DNA of 15,895 bases, taken from Gammaproteobacteria bacterium (GTDB lineage Bacteria > Pseudomonadota > Gammaproteobacteria > UBA6429 > Thiohalophilaceae). The stretch spans positions 1 to 15,895 of the forward strand of contig JAHEIJ010000017.1 of NCBI GenBank assembly GCA_024639445.1, given 5' to 3'. The position numbers were made by a program, and so were the translations under genes. Shown in pieces: positions 6,699 to 14,126 of the stretch. The notes beneath the pieces were generated by a model. That model worked only from the letters and a program-made list of their open reading frames with translations, had not been told where the DNA came from and searched no databases. The stretch's first letter is position 1. Each line of letters begins with the position of its first letter.

Positions 6699-6781
6699 AT
6701 AATGTTTTGGTAACTTTTCTGAGTACCGACAACGTCTACCCTGCTACCAATAGCTTGCTGTTATTCCCGCCCCGACCCCAA

Positions 6782-6787
6782 TATAAT
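6782..6787 (+). promoter_or_regulatory. Consensus -10 box before the 6829 gene
   Basis: TATAAT (6782-6787), followed by a GC-rich AGCGCGC discriminator, gives a transcript start about 35 nt before ATG 6829. A matching -35 is poor (GTTATT, 6760-6765). A good SD, GGAGT, lies upstream of the ATG. Confidence 0.5.
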
Positions 6788-6828
6788 AGCGCGCTTTCCT
6801 TTTTAGACAGACATTTCTGGAGTAACAC

Positions 6829-7533
6829 ATGAGCGATAACGAACTGGAGACCAGCCTGTTCGGGACCCAACTGACCGGGCCTGAAACAGACCCTCAATCA
6901 CTGGAAAAGCAACTGAGCTTGTACCAGCAGCACCTGGCGGAATTACCTGCTACTGCCACTGAGATTGACCGTGCTCGCGTTCAACTCGATATCGCAGAAA
7001 CCCTGCTGGCCCTGGACCGCAAAGAGGAAGCCTGGAGCACGGCACGCGAAGCACTTATGGTATTTATTAACACTGAACAGTGGCAGGAAGCAGTCGAATC
7101 CTACAATGTTTTGTTTCAAACCGAACAGCCGGCATCATTAGCAGCGCTGGGCCAGGGTGTCTGGTTGGCCATAACCTTCCCGATTCAACCCGACACGACG
7201 ATCGCCATGCTGCAACATATCGTAGAGGAAACACCGGATGATTCGGATGGTGCCGCAGTAGCCGCCATAACTGCTCACTACATTGCTGATATTCGGGCAG
7301 CTGAGGACAAACATCACAGTCTTACCTTTCTGACGCAAAACATTATCGGTCAGGTTGCAAAGCGTCACAGCAATGTCAGCACCCAGGCCGAACTCGGAGC
7401 CTGGATGGATAAATTGCATCTCAAGGAACCAGGCGAATTTTTACCACGCATGGCTACGGTTATTGACGTACTGGTACAGGATGAGTGGTGGTTTGATCGG
7501 GACGAGCTGCGTAAAAAACTACCGGTTCATTAA
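6829..7533 (+). CDS. Uncharacterised helical (TPR-like) protein
   Basis: I do not recognise this 234-residue protein. It is acidic and apparently all-helical, has no signal peptide or membrane segment, and includes helix pairs such as SLEKQLSLYQQHLAELP, RVQLDIAETLLALDRKEEAW and AREALMVFINTEQWQEAVES, whose spacing recalls tetratricopeptide repeats. The C-terminal part ends MATVIDVLVQDEWWFDRDEL, with a double Trp. The SD and -10 box are good and codon use looks like that of its neighbours, so it is very likely expressed. It may form an operon with the short gene at 7681, 147 bp downstream. No catalytic motif is visible; a scaffold or partner-binding role is only a guess. Confidence 0.8.
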   Translation: MSDNELETSLFGTQLTGPETDPQSLEKQLSLYQQHLAELPATATEIDRARVQLDIAETLLALDRKEEAWSTAREALMVFINTEQWQEAVESYNVLFQTEQPASLAALGQGVWLAITFPIQPDTTIAMLQHIVEETPDDSDGAAVAAITAHYIADIRAAEDKHHSLTFLTQNIIGQVAKRHSNVSTQAELGAWMDKLHLKEPGEFLPRMATVIDVLVQDEWWFDRDELRKKLPVH

Positions 7534-7561
7534 TTTTTTTAATCTGTAAAACATGCAATGA

Positions 7562-7735
7562 TTAAAATTTGTCCGCTTTATCAGGCAATTGATAAATCTC
7601 TCCATTGAGCTGCTCACCATTCTTGCTTGTAAAGTGATAAATCGCATACACGGTTCGCAGCAAGGGCTTATGCTTGTCGCATGTTAAAAGTATATTCTGC
7701 CAGCAATCTACCCGAAGCCCACCTTCTGGTTAACT
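7562..7735 (-). pseudogene. Possible C-terminal coding relic on the minus strand
   Basis: In the gap before the 7681 gene, the minus strand is open for about 58 codons and ends at TAA 7562-7564. The final part reads DKHKPLLRTVYAIYHFTSKN, then GEQLNGEIYQLPDKADKF, which has a protein-like composition. There is no ATG or SD in frame, and the 5' end overlaps the opposite gene. I recognise no family. It could be the decayed end of a small gene, or chance. Confidence 0.2.
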
Positions 7736-7998
7736 TACTTCAACAGGCAGGTGTCGCAGCACAAATCCTCAACACCTATGCCCAGGGTGCGAGCGGTGAA
7801 ATTCCTTTTGAACAGGCCTACCCCCAAATCTGGCTGGAGGATGAACGCGACAAATCACTGGCAGAAACAATCATCAGGAAATATGAATCCACTCCTTCTG
7901 ATGTGGAATGGACATATTGTCGGCAATGCGGAGAACGTAACCCGGCCAACTTTGAATTGTGTTGGCAATGCGGTAAGGATTTTAATCGGGGTGAGTAA
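7681..7998 (+). CDS. DUF2007 protein with C-terminal zinc ribbon
   Basis: This 105-residue protein begins MLKVYSASNLPEAHLLVNLL, the usual opening of the DUF2007 (putative signal-transducing) domain, a small ferredoxin-like fold related to PII-like modules. It is followed by a zinc ribbon with Cys80, Cys83, Cys94 and Cys97 in CRQCG and CWQCG. Similar DUF2007-ribbon proteins are widespread and uncharacterised. The SD is weak (AAGGG, 14 nt upstream). A CTTTTT-CTC-AAAAAAAG hairpin at 8010-8026 just after the stop might be a weak terminator. Confidence 0.85.
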   Translation: MLKVYSASNLPEAHLLVNLLQQAGVAAQILNTYAQGASGEIPFEQAYPQIWLEDERDKSLAETIIRKYESTPSDVEWTYCRQCGERNPANFELCWQCGKDFNRGE

Positions 7999-8083
7999 TT
8001 AGATTTAAACTTTTTCTCAAAAAAAGATTACTTCACTAAAGATCTCAACTTAAATAGCAAACAACCTGCATTATCGTTAACAA

Positions 8084-9565
8084 CTAGTTGTTGTTACTTT
8101 CATTCACTGCCGGTTCAAGCTTTACCGGATTATTGTCCGCCGCCAAGCCATATTTGACTTCAATTCGGTTACGGCCAAGTCTTTTGGCAGTGTACAACGC
8201 ATCGTCAGCACGCTGAATCAAGTTTTCCGGAGCGTCCCCATTCACATACATTGTCATACCAGCAGAAAACGTGGGTACTTCAATTACATCTTCTTCATTG
8301 ACACAGCGGGTTTCTGCAACCTGGCGACGAACCTTGTTCAAGGCAGCTTGCGCACCATGTTCATCCGTATTTGGCAATACTACAGCAAACTCTTCACCTC
8401 CATAACGGGCAACCATATCATGTTGCCGAAATACCGTGAGGATGTCATTGGCATAGGTACGCAACACTGTATCGCCACCAGCATGGCCGAAATGATCATT
8501 AATGGTTTTAAAATTATCCAGATCAAGCATCACTAGCACCATGCGAAAACCATAACGCTTGGTGCGACCTACCTCGTCTTCCAACCTGCGCATGAAAGCA
8601 CGCCGGTTTGGCAATTCAGTTAACTCATCGGTCATGCTCAGCATTCTGACGCGCGCCAATTCATCACTGAGCTTGCGACTATCAGTCTCTATCATTCGCA
8701 AATAACTCTTCGTCTCACTTAGTTTGTTAACCAAGGTATGGTGCGTTTGCGACAATGAGGAGACATCTTCCAGCAAGCACTTACGTAGCACCTGAATATC
8801 CTGCATATTTTCCGCTTCCTGCAGGCCGTTACTGACGCTATCCAGCATGCTGCCGAACTGTCTGTTTTCCTCAATCGTTTCCTGAATCCGCTGTGCCAGG
8901 ATTTGCTGAACTTTCTCGGCATTCTGTTGTTGGGTATTCAAATAGCGACGATAGGTGGAAGCAAGTTTTCGTTCCATGTCCGGATCTGACGGCGAGAGTG
9001 ATTCATCAACCGGGGCATCTACAGCTGTTTGTTGCTCAGTATTATCACCCGGCTTTGGAGCAACCACGGTTTCCTGCGGGTCAGTAGCTGAGTTACTGTT
9101 GACCGTATAGTAGGCCATTAATGGCTGAATCGCTTTTTGCAGTACACTATGATCATAGTGTTGCAACCGCGCACTATGCATGGTGTACATATCAATATAA
9201 CGGCGCAGGGACTTGAGTTCAGTGAGTGCTAAGGGATTTTGTAATTGTTTCTGAATCAGTCTGGTTTGTACGTATAAAGGTGTATCCTGCTTCAAGTGCT
9301 GTGAATAAGCATCAAGCAAACTGGATAACCAATAGCGAAACACCTGTTCACGTTCAGCATGGTCCTGTTCCGAATCCTTCAGGATAAGTTCAATCTGTTG
9401 ATAAACAATAGCACCGGCACGGCTGGCTTTTAGTTCATCAAGGATCAGGAGGATCCGCCGGGCAGCGGCAGAAATTGTAGGGGCAGCCACCTGTTCTTCA
9501 ACCGTAGGCTGAAGCTCTGTCGACTCATCTGAATCAGGCACATCCACCACTCGCTCCTCCCCCAT
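8084..9565 (-). CDS. Diguanylate cyclase (GGDEF domain)
   Basis: The C-terminal GGDEF domain makes cyclic-di-GMP from two GTP. It begins near SMTDELTELPNRRAFMRRLE and includes DLDNFKTINDHFGHAGGD and the active-site loop RYGGEEF (GGEEF at 389-393, counted from ATG 9565). RQHD, five residues earlier, fits the RxxD inhibitory product site, so the enzyme should be active and feedback-inhibited. The N-terminal 320 residues are soluble and helical, with a likely coiled coil around 200-330; no named sensor domain or membrane segment is visible. The start is uncertain: ATG 9565 has a poor SD, whereas GTG 9547 lies 6 nt after GGGGGAGGAG. The stop codon sits in a 14-bp palindrome (8079-8092). Confidence 0.92.
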   Translation of the reverse strand: MGEERVVDVPDSDESTELQPTVEEQVAAPTISAAARRILLILDELKASRAGAIVYQQIELILKDSEQDHAEREQVFRYWLSSLLDAYSQHLKQDTPLYVQTRLIQKQLQNPLALTELKSLRRYIDMYTMHSARLQHYDHSVLQKAIQPLMAYYTVNSNSATDPQETVVAPKPGDNTEQQTAVDAPVDESLSPSDPDMERKLASTYRRYLNTQQQNAEKVQQILAQRIQETIEENRQFGSMLDSVSNGLQEAENMQDIQVLRKCLLEDVSSLSQTHHTLVNKLSETKSYLRMIETDSRKLSDELARVRMLSMTDELTELPNRRAFMRRLEDEVGRTKRYGFRMVLVMLDLDNFKTINDHFGHAGGDTVLRTYANDILTVFRQHDMVARYGGEEFAVVLPNTDEHGAQAALNKVRRQVAETRCVNEEDVIEVPTFSAGMTMYVNGDAPENLIQRADDALYTAKRLGRNRIEVKYGLAADNNPVKLEPAVNESNNN

Positions 9566-10070
9566 GAGCAAGACTCACTACTATTCCTCGCTTCAGCTTT
9601 GCGAACGTTTATTATTGCATCACAGGAATAGAAATTTACAACTTCCCCATTGCATGTACTCAAGGCCGCGAACATCCGGTTCGGGTTGATAACGAGGAAT
9701 CCCAACACTACAAGTTCATTCTCCCGGGAGAATAATCACACTAGATCATATTTCTGCTGATGAGGGTAACCAGCAGCTAACCCCAAGAAACCTCTCTGAA
9801 ATTATCGCATCCGACAGTAACTGGCAAGCAGTTTTTATTTCGATTAAAACAAGTAGCAAGTTGCAATCCTTGTCAGTAATGATTAACAACAACTTAAGAT
9901 GCATTACTAGAAATTTGATTAACAGGTGTGATTTTCCACATGTCGATCGACAAAACTGTCGTCCCTTATCCGGGCAATTAATTAATATCTAATGCACAAG
10001 TTCGACAGTCAAGAATGCTATGATGTTATCGTAGGTAATTAATATTACGAAATTCTGATATTGTATTAAG
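9566..10070. other. 505-bp gene-free stretch with possible decayed reading frame
   Basis: No complete gene is seen. On the plus strand, one frame is open from 9568 to its TAA at 9733-9735 (including IEIYNFPIACTQGREHPVRV), and another from 9693 to its TAA at 9990-9992, 99 codons (including ITLDHISADEGNQQLTPRNL and IIASDSNWQAVFISIKTSSK). Neither has an early start codon. The two overlap and could be one frame broken by a frameshift. A perfect 16-bp palindrome, ATTCTCCCGGGAGAAT, sits at 9718-9733 in the overlap. I recognise no family. The remainder, 9993-10070, is AT-rich and should hold the promoter of the 10071 gene. Confidence 0.3.
9718..9733. promoter_or_regulatory. Perfect 16-bp palindrome
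   Basis: ATTCTCCCGGGAGAAT is fully self-complementary with no T-run after it, so it is not a standard terminator. It lies about 150 bp upstream of the diguanylate cyclase start and 340 bp upstream of the DUF502 gene. An operator is possible but no regulator is suggested. Confidence 0.3.
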
Positions 10071-10724
10071 ATGAGAAATGCTCAACGCTATTTGCTGACC
10101 GGTATCTTGTCGGTCATTCCTCTGTGGATTACCTGGCTGGTCTTCAAATTCTTTTTTGTTCAACTCTCCAGCCTGGGGCTTCCCTGGGCAATGGCCGTTT
10201 CCAAAACCCTTCAACAGCATAGCCCGATTATTGCAGAATGGATGGTAGCGCCCTGGTTCCAGTCAATTCTCGCCATTTTGCTAACCCTGCTTGCCCTGTA
10301 TCTGCTCGGCTGGGTGGCTTCTAAGGTGATTGGCGAACGCATCCTCAGCCTGGTTGACAAACTGATGCACCATATCCCGGTGGTCCAGACTGTTTACGGA
10401 GCCGTGAGTAAACTGATTGGGGTATTAAAAAGTAAACCGGAGAATATCCAGCGCGTGGTTCTTATCGCATTTCCCCATCCGGGGATGCGCACTGTCGGAT
10501 TCGTCACCAAGGTGATGGAGGACGCTAACACAGGCCGACAATTGGCGGCTGTCTATGTGCCAACCACGCCCAACCCCACCTCCGGGTATATGGAAATCGT
10601 CCCACTGGAGGATCTGATTTCCACTGACTGGAGTATGGACGAGGCAATGACCTTTATCCTTTCAGCCGGGGCGGTCGCGCCGGATCGAATCAGCTACAGT
10701 CAGTCGACTGTTGCTCCAGAATGA
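10071..10724 (+). CDS. DUF502 family membrane protein
   Basis: The 217-residue protein has two hydrophobic segments, about residues 8-35 (LLTGILSVIPLWITWLVF) and 65-88 (ILAILLTLLALYLLGWVAS). A conserved stretch follows: IPVVQTVYGAVSKLIGVL, VVLIAFPHPGMRTVGFVT and VYVPTTPNPTSGYMEIVP, the hallmark of DUF502 (COG2928). These proteins sit in the inner membrane and their function is not established. The SD is weak and no neighbour on the same strand suggests a role. It is convergent with the pirin gene, 43 bp away, with no obvious terminator between them. Confidence 0.88.
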   Translation: MRNAQRYLLTGILSVIPLWITWLVFKFFFVQLSSLGLPWAMAVSKTLQQHSPIIAEWMVAPWFQSILAILLTLLALYLLGWVASKVIGERILSLVDKLMHHIPVVQTVYGAVSKLIGVLKSKPENIQRVVLIAFPHPGMRTVGFVTKVMEDANTGRQLAAVYVPTTPNPTSGYMEIVPLEDLISTDWSMDEAMTFILSAGAVAPDRISYSQSTVAPE

Positions 10725-10767
10725 TGTTCATTGCACAACAAACGATTCACTTTATCCTGAGGCATTC

Positions 10768-11517
10768 TCAATCGACATAAGGACCATACTGTCGTATGGG
10801 CTCGTGATGGGGTAGACCGACACACAACATTACTCGGGCGCCCGCCTCGCTACTTAGGCTCAGGGCGTCGAGGTTGCCAAAATAGGCCGCCTGTTGCTGC
10901 TTAACGCAATGGCCCTCAAACTGGACTTCACCTTCAACAACATAGATCAGTCCTTGCTCATCAGTTGAAAAAGATGCCTGGTATAATCCCGCCGAATGTA
11001 ATGTGATGTCCTCGTAGCGTACTTGCGTGTGTATTGTCAGCGGCGAACCTTCTCCAACAATGATTCGTCTTGTTCCCCCATCAATCGTTTGCTCGGGTAT
11101 TTGTCCTGCGGCCACCGCCTGGTAATCCGGCGGAATCATTTTTAAGGCTTTGGGCAAATTTATCCATAACTGGATGCCGCTGCTTGTCCCGTCTGGCATT
11201 TCAGAATGCTCAATTCCCGCGCCGGCGGTGAATCGTTGTGCACCACCGGCAGCCATGGTGGAATCATTCCCAAGGTTATCCTTGTGTTGCATGCCACCTT
11301 CAAACAAATAGGTAATGGCCTCGAAGCCACGATGCGGATGGGTCGGAAAACCGGTCCCTGCCTCGAGAAAAAAATGATCGAACAGGACAAAGGGATCGTA
11401 ATTCATTCGGCCACTGCGCAAGGGAAATAATCGCACGACTTCAGCGCCATCGCCCTCAACTGTCAATTGACCAGGCTGGACCTCAATCCGGGATTTTGTT
11501 TTTAACACCGTGTTCAT
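10768..11517 (-). CDS. Pirin family protein (bicupin)
   Basis: This 249-residue cytosolic bicupin has the pirin metal site FPTHPHRGFEAITYLFEGGM (about 57-76), followed by QHKDNLGN and AGAGIEHSEMP; the two His of HPH, the His of QHKD and the Glu of HSE are the usual Fe ligands. The C-terminal cupin runs from about 150. Some pirins have quercetinase activity and others act as regulators; YhaK is an E. coli relative linked to oxidative stress. The ATG overlaps the upstream stop as TAATG, so it is translationally coupled to the glutathionyl-hydroquinone reductase and is the last gene of the doxX operon. The specific substrate is unknown. Confidence 0.92.
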   Translation of the reverse strand: MNTVLKTKSRIEVQPGQLTVEGDGAEVVRLFPLRSGRMNYDPFVLFDHFFLEAGTGFPTHPHRGFEAITYLFEGGMQHKDNLGNDSTMAAGGAQRFTAGAGIEHSEMPDGTSSGIQLWINLPKALKMIPPDYQAVAAGQIPEQTIDGGTRRIIVGEGSPLTIHTQVRYEDITLHSAGLYQASFSTDEQGLIYVVEGEVQFEGHCVKQQQAAYFGNLDALSLSSEAGARVMLCVGLPHHEPIRQYGPYVD

Positions 11518-12494
11518 TACAATTCTCCTCGATTATGTGCTGAATCGAGATCCAGCACCGGCCCTTTGGGCACAATTCGCGTTGGATTAATGTCAGTGTG
11601 GCTGTAGTAATAATGTTGCTTGATATGGGAGAGATTAACTGTCTCGGCAATTCCGGGTATTTGATACAACTCGCGTAAATAATTTGAAAGATTTGGATAG
11701 TCGGCAATACGACGCAGATTACACTTGAAGTGACCCACGTACACCGCATCGAACCGGACAAGCGTGACAAACAACCGCCAGTCCGCTTCAGTAATCTGCT
11801 GACCAACCAGATAGCGTTGTGTTGCAAGGCGAGCATCTATCTCATCGAGTGCGGCAAACAAGGCATCAAATGCATCTTCATAGGCCCGTTGATTACGGGC
11901 AAAGCCAACCCGGTAGACACCGTTATTGATATTGTCGTAAACGAGGTTATTGATGGCATCGATATCAGCCCGGAGTGGTTCAGGATACAGATCCAGCGTG
12001 GCATCACCCCAGCTATCAAACACCTGGTTGAACATACGGATGATTTCCGAGGATTCATTGTTCACGATGGTGTGTCGTTGTTTGTCCCACAGGACGGGTA
12101 CCGTCACAATCCCGCTGTAGTCCAGCTGAGCCATCGCATAGGCTTCATGCAGATATTTAAAACGGTATAGGGTGTCGCCGGTTGCGCCGGGATAATCAGC
12201 AAAATCCCATCCCTTCGGCCCCATATTCGGATGGACTACACTCACACTGATGAGGTCTTCCAGTTTTTTTAACTTGCGAAAGATCAGAGTACGGTGCGCC
12301 CAGGGACAAGCATAGGAAACATATAAATGATAACGCCCCGGTTCAGCAGCAAAACCGCCTTCACCTGTCGGCCCGGGCTGGCCATTCGGCGTAATCCAAT
12401 TTCTAAACTGTGAGTCCTGGCGTATGAACTCACCTGATTCCGTTTCAGCCTCATACCAGTCATCCCGTAACTTACCTTTGATCATTAGACTCAT
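11517..12494 (-). CDS. yqjG: Glutathionyl-hydroquinone reductase (YqjG/ECM4 type)
   Basis: This Xi-class glutathione transferase reduces glutathionyl-hydroquinones to hydroquinones, protecting quinone metabolism. The 325-residue protein has YVSYACPWAHRTLIF with the catalytic Cys63 in CPWAH, then VVHPNMGPKGWDF, VPVLWDKQRHTIVNNESSEI (the GSH-binding thioredoxin-fold edge) and C-terminal GQQITEADWRLFVTLVRFD and YVGHFKCNLRRI. Length and motifs match the family. ATG 12494 has an SD, GGAG, 9 nt upstream. It lies 65 bp after doxX with a strong hairpin between them and is coupled to the pirin gene. Confidence 0.95.
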   Translation of the reverse strand: MSLMIKGKLRDDWYEAETESGEFIRQDSQFRNWITPNGQPGPTGEGGFAAEPGRYHLYVSYACPWAHRTLIFRKLKKLEDLISVSVVHPNMGPKGWDFADYPGATGDTLYRFKYLHEAYAMAQLDYSGIVTVPVLWDKQRHTIVNNESSEIIRMFNQVFDSWGDATLDLYPEPLRADIDAINNLVYDNINNGVYRVGFARNQRAYEDAFDALFAALDEIDARLATQRYLVGQQITEADWRLFVTLVRFDAVYVGHFKCNLRRIADYPNLSNYLRELYQIPGIAETVNLSHIKQHYYYSHTDINPTRIVPKGPVLDLDSAHNRGEL

Positions 12495-12524
12495 CGTTTT
12501 GCTCCGAACTTGAGTTGATGTGGG

Positions 12525-12549
12525 CAGCGCGGGTACTTGACCCGCGCTG
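12525..12549 (-). other. Intercistronic hairpin between doxX and yqjG
   Basis: CAGCGCGGGT (12525-12534) and ACCCGCGCTG (12540-12549) are exact complements around a 5-nt loop, a very stable 10-bp GC-rich stem. No U-tract follows on the minus strand, so it is not a normal intrinsic terminator. It could protect the doxX transcript 3' end or set the doxX to yqjG ratio (inference). Confidence 0.7.
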
Positions 12550-12559
12550 GTTGTTGAGA

Positions 12560-12937
12560 TTACGCCTTGGCACGCTGATCAAGACTGAAGGCACCTGCAC
12601 CATTGGCAGCGAGTACCAGCAAGCCCCCGGCCATGGCCCAGTTCTTCATGAACAGAATCATCTGTATCTGATCCGACAAATTACTGTGGAAGATCAGCGC
12701 TGACACCATGCTGAACAGGGCCAGTGCGTAGGCAGCCCAGCGAGTTTGCCAACCAACTATCAGCGCCACAGCACCCCCGACTTCCAGCAAAATCACCAGC
12801 GGCAGCAGCATGCCGGGCACACCCATGGCTTCCATGTAGCCCTGAGTCCCGCTATAGCCGGTGATTTTGTTAAGGCCGGCCAGTAAAAAAATATGGGCCA
12901 GCAGAATTCGGCCTGCAAGATTTGTGTATTTATCCAT
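12560..12937 (-). CDS. DoxX family membrane protein (YqjF-like)
   Basis: The 125-residue inner-membrane protein has four hydrophobic helices, beginning AGRILLAHIFLLAGLNKITG, followed by MLLPLVILLEVGGAVALIVG and ALALFSMVSALIFH, the DoxX/YqjF pattern. In E. coli, yqjF lies before yqjG and is induced by nitroaromatic or hydroxylated aromatic compounds through the LysR regulator YhaJ; biochemical function is unknown. Here it is the first gene of doxX-yqjG-pirin. SD GAGGG lies 7 nt before the ATG, and the operon is divergent from a lysR gene. Confidence 0.9.
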   Translation of the reverse strand: MDKYTNLAGRILLAHIFLLAGLNKITGYSGTQGYMEAMGVPGMLLPLVILLEVGGAVALIVGWQTRWAAYALALFSMVSALIFHSNLSDQIQMILFMKNWAMAGGLLVLAANGAGAFSLDQRAKA

Positions 12938-12982
12938 GAGTTTTCCCTCGATATGTTTTAGGTGGTGTAAGTATTAACCCAG

Positions 12983-12997
12983 TTTTTATGATAAAAA
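12983..12997. promoter_or_regulatory. Probable LysR-type operator dyad
   Basis: TTTTTAT-G-ATAAAAA is a perfect inverted repeat containing the T-N11-A pattern bound by LysR regulators. It is centred about 53 bp from the doxX start and 58 bp from the lysR start, in their 110-bp divergent region, the expected place for autoregulation and activation. Confidence 0.5.
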
Positions 12998-13047
12998 AGC
13001 GCAAATAACTGCTATTACCTATCTATTTATTTGATATATTTGAGGCC

Positions 13048-13962
13048 ATGAGTCATCCACGCGTCAGCCTTGAACAATGGAGAACGCTGCAAGCGGTAGT
13101 CGAACAGGGCGGATTTGCCCAGGCAGCCGCACACCTGCATCGCAGCCAGTCAGCTGTGAGTTATGCCGTACAGCGCCTGCAGGACAATCTCGGAGTCTCA
13201 GTACTGCGTATAGAAGGACGACGGGCGGTACTGACCGAGGCCGGTGAAGTGGTGTTGCGGCGTGCTCGCCAGTTACTGCGTGATGCCGAGGCCCTGGAAA
13301 CACTGGCACACGAGTTGAAAGCAGGCTGGGAAGCGGAAATCCGTCTGGTGGTGGACGCGGCCTTTCCTACAGAGGTTCTAATGGAGGCCCTGCAGGCCTT
13401 TGCACCCCACGACCGGGGTACCCGCGTACTGATGCAGGAGGTGGTCCTGTCCGGCGCCATGGATCTACTGCGAGAGGGTACGGCCGACCTGGTCATTAGT
13501 GCCGGGCTCCCGGATAGCGTGCTGGCCGATGAGCTTATAGAAATTGAATTTATTGCTGTGTCACACCCAGACCATCCACTGCATAAGCAAAACAAGTTAC
13601 TGGATTTCAGTGACCTGAGGCGTGAGATGCAGATCGTAATCCGTGACTCAGGGCAATATCAGGTAGCGGATCATGGCTGGCTTGAATCAGAACACCGCTG
13701 GACGGTATCGAGTATTGAACGTGCGCTGTCCACCGTGTCTCACGGTCTGGGTTTTGCCTGGTTACCACGCCATCGAGTTCAGGCTCACCTCGAGTCCGGA
13801 CAACTCATAGCCTTGCCCCTGTCACATGGACAAAGCTATACGACTCACCTGTATATTAGTTACGCCCATCCAGAACACGTGGGACTCGCTGCCCGTTTGT
13901 TAACAAAACACCTCCAGAATGCTGTGGCCGGGTTTCAATCCCGCGTTGATTCGACACAATAA
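13048..13962 (+). CDS. LysR-type transcriptional regulator (YhaJ-like context)
   Basis: The 304-residue protein has an N-terminal winged helix-turn-helix, VEQGGFAQAAAHLHRSQSAV and SYAVQRLQDNLGVSVLR (residues about 18-55), then the linker helix RRARQLLRDAEALE and a periplasmic-binding-like effector domain (about 90-290). The text following the linker, LKAGWEAEIRLVVDAAFPT, recalls YhaJ. It is divergent from doxX-yqjG-pirin and should regulate that operon, as YhaJ does yqjF in E. coli. The effector is probably a quinone- or phenol-derived compound (inference from context). No strong terminator follows it. Confidence 0.93.
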   Translation: MSHPRVSLEQWRTLQAVVEQGGFAQAAAHLHRSQSAVSYAVQRLQDNLGVSVLRIEGRRAVLTEAGEVVLRRARQLLRDAEALETLAHELKAGWEAEIRLVVDAAFPTEVLMEALQAFAPHDRGTRVLMQEVVLSGAMDLLREGTADLVISAGLPDSVLADELIEIEFIAVSHPDHPLHKQNKLLDFSDLRREMQIVIRDSGQYQVADHGWLESEHRWTVSSIERALSTVSHGLGFAWLPRHRVQAHLESGQLIALPLSHGQSYTTHLYISYAHPEHVGLAARLLTKHLQNAVAGFQSRVDSTQ

Positions 13963-14126
13963 GCAATTGATACTCGAAGCCTGACCAGATTAGTTTTTTC
14001 TCTGCGTGCTCAAATAACGTTTATAAATTGATCCAACGGGTGGCAATCGGCACAATGCCGCATCCATACCGTAGACGAAATACTTTCACGGCCAAGATTT
14101 TTTATAAACCACAGAGGTATTCTTCA

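Noticed and set aside
8079..8092. AACAACTAGTTGTT palindrome as a terminator
   Set aside because: It is AT-rich and largely formed by the Asn-repeat codons and stop of the cyclase gene, with no convincing T-run after it.
9445..9708. Minus-strand open frame overlapping the cyclase start
   Set aside because: Half of it is out of frame inside the cyclase gene and it has no recognisable motif.
14048..14060. CGGCA-CAA-TGCCG hairpin in the second adk leader
   Set aside because: The stem is only 5 bp with a 3-nt loop and no supporting context.
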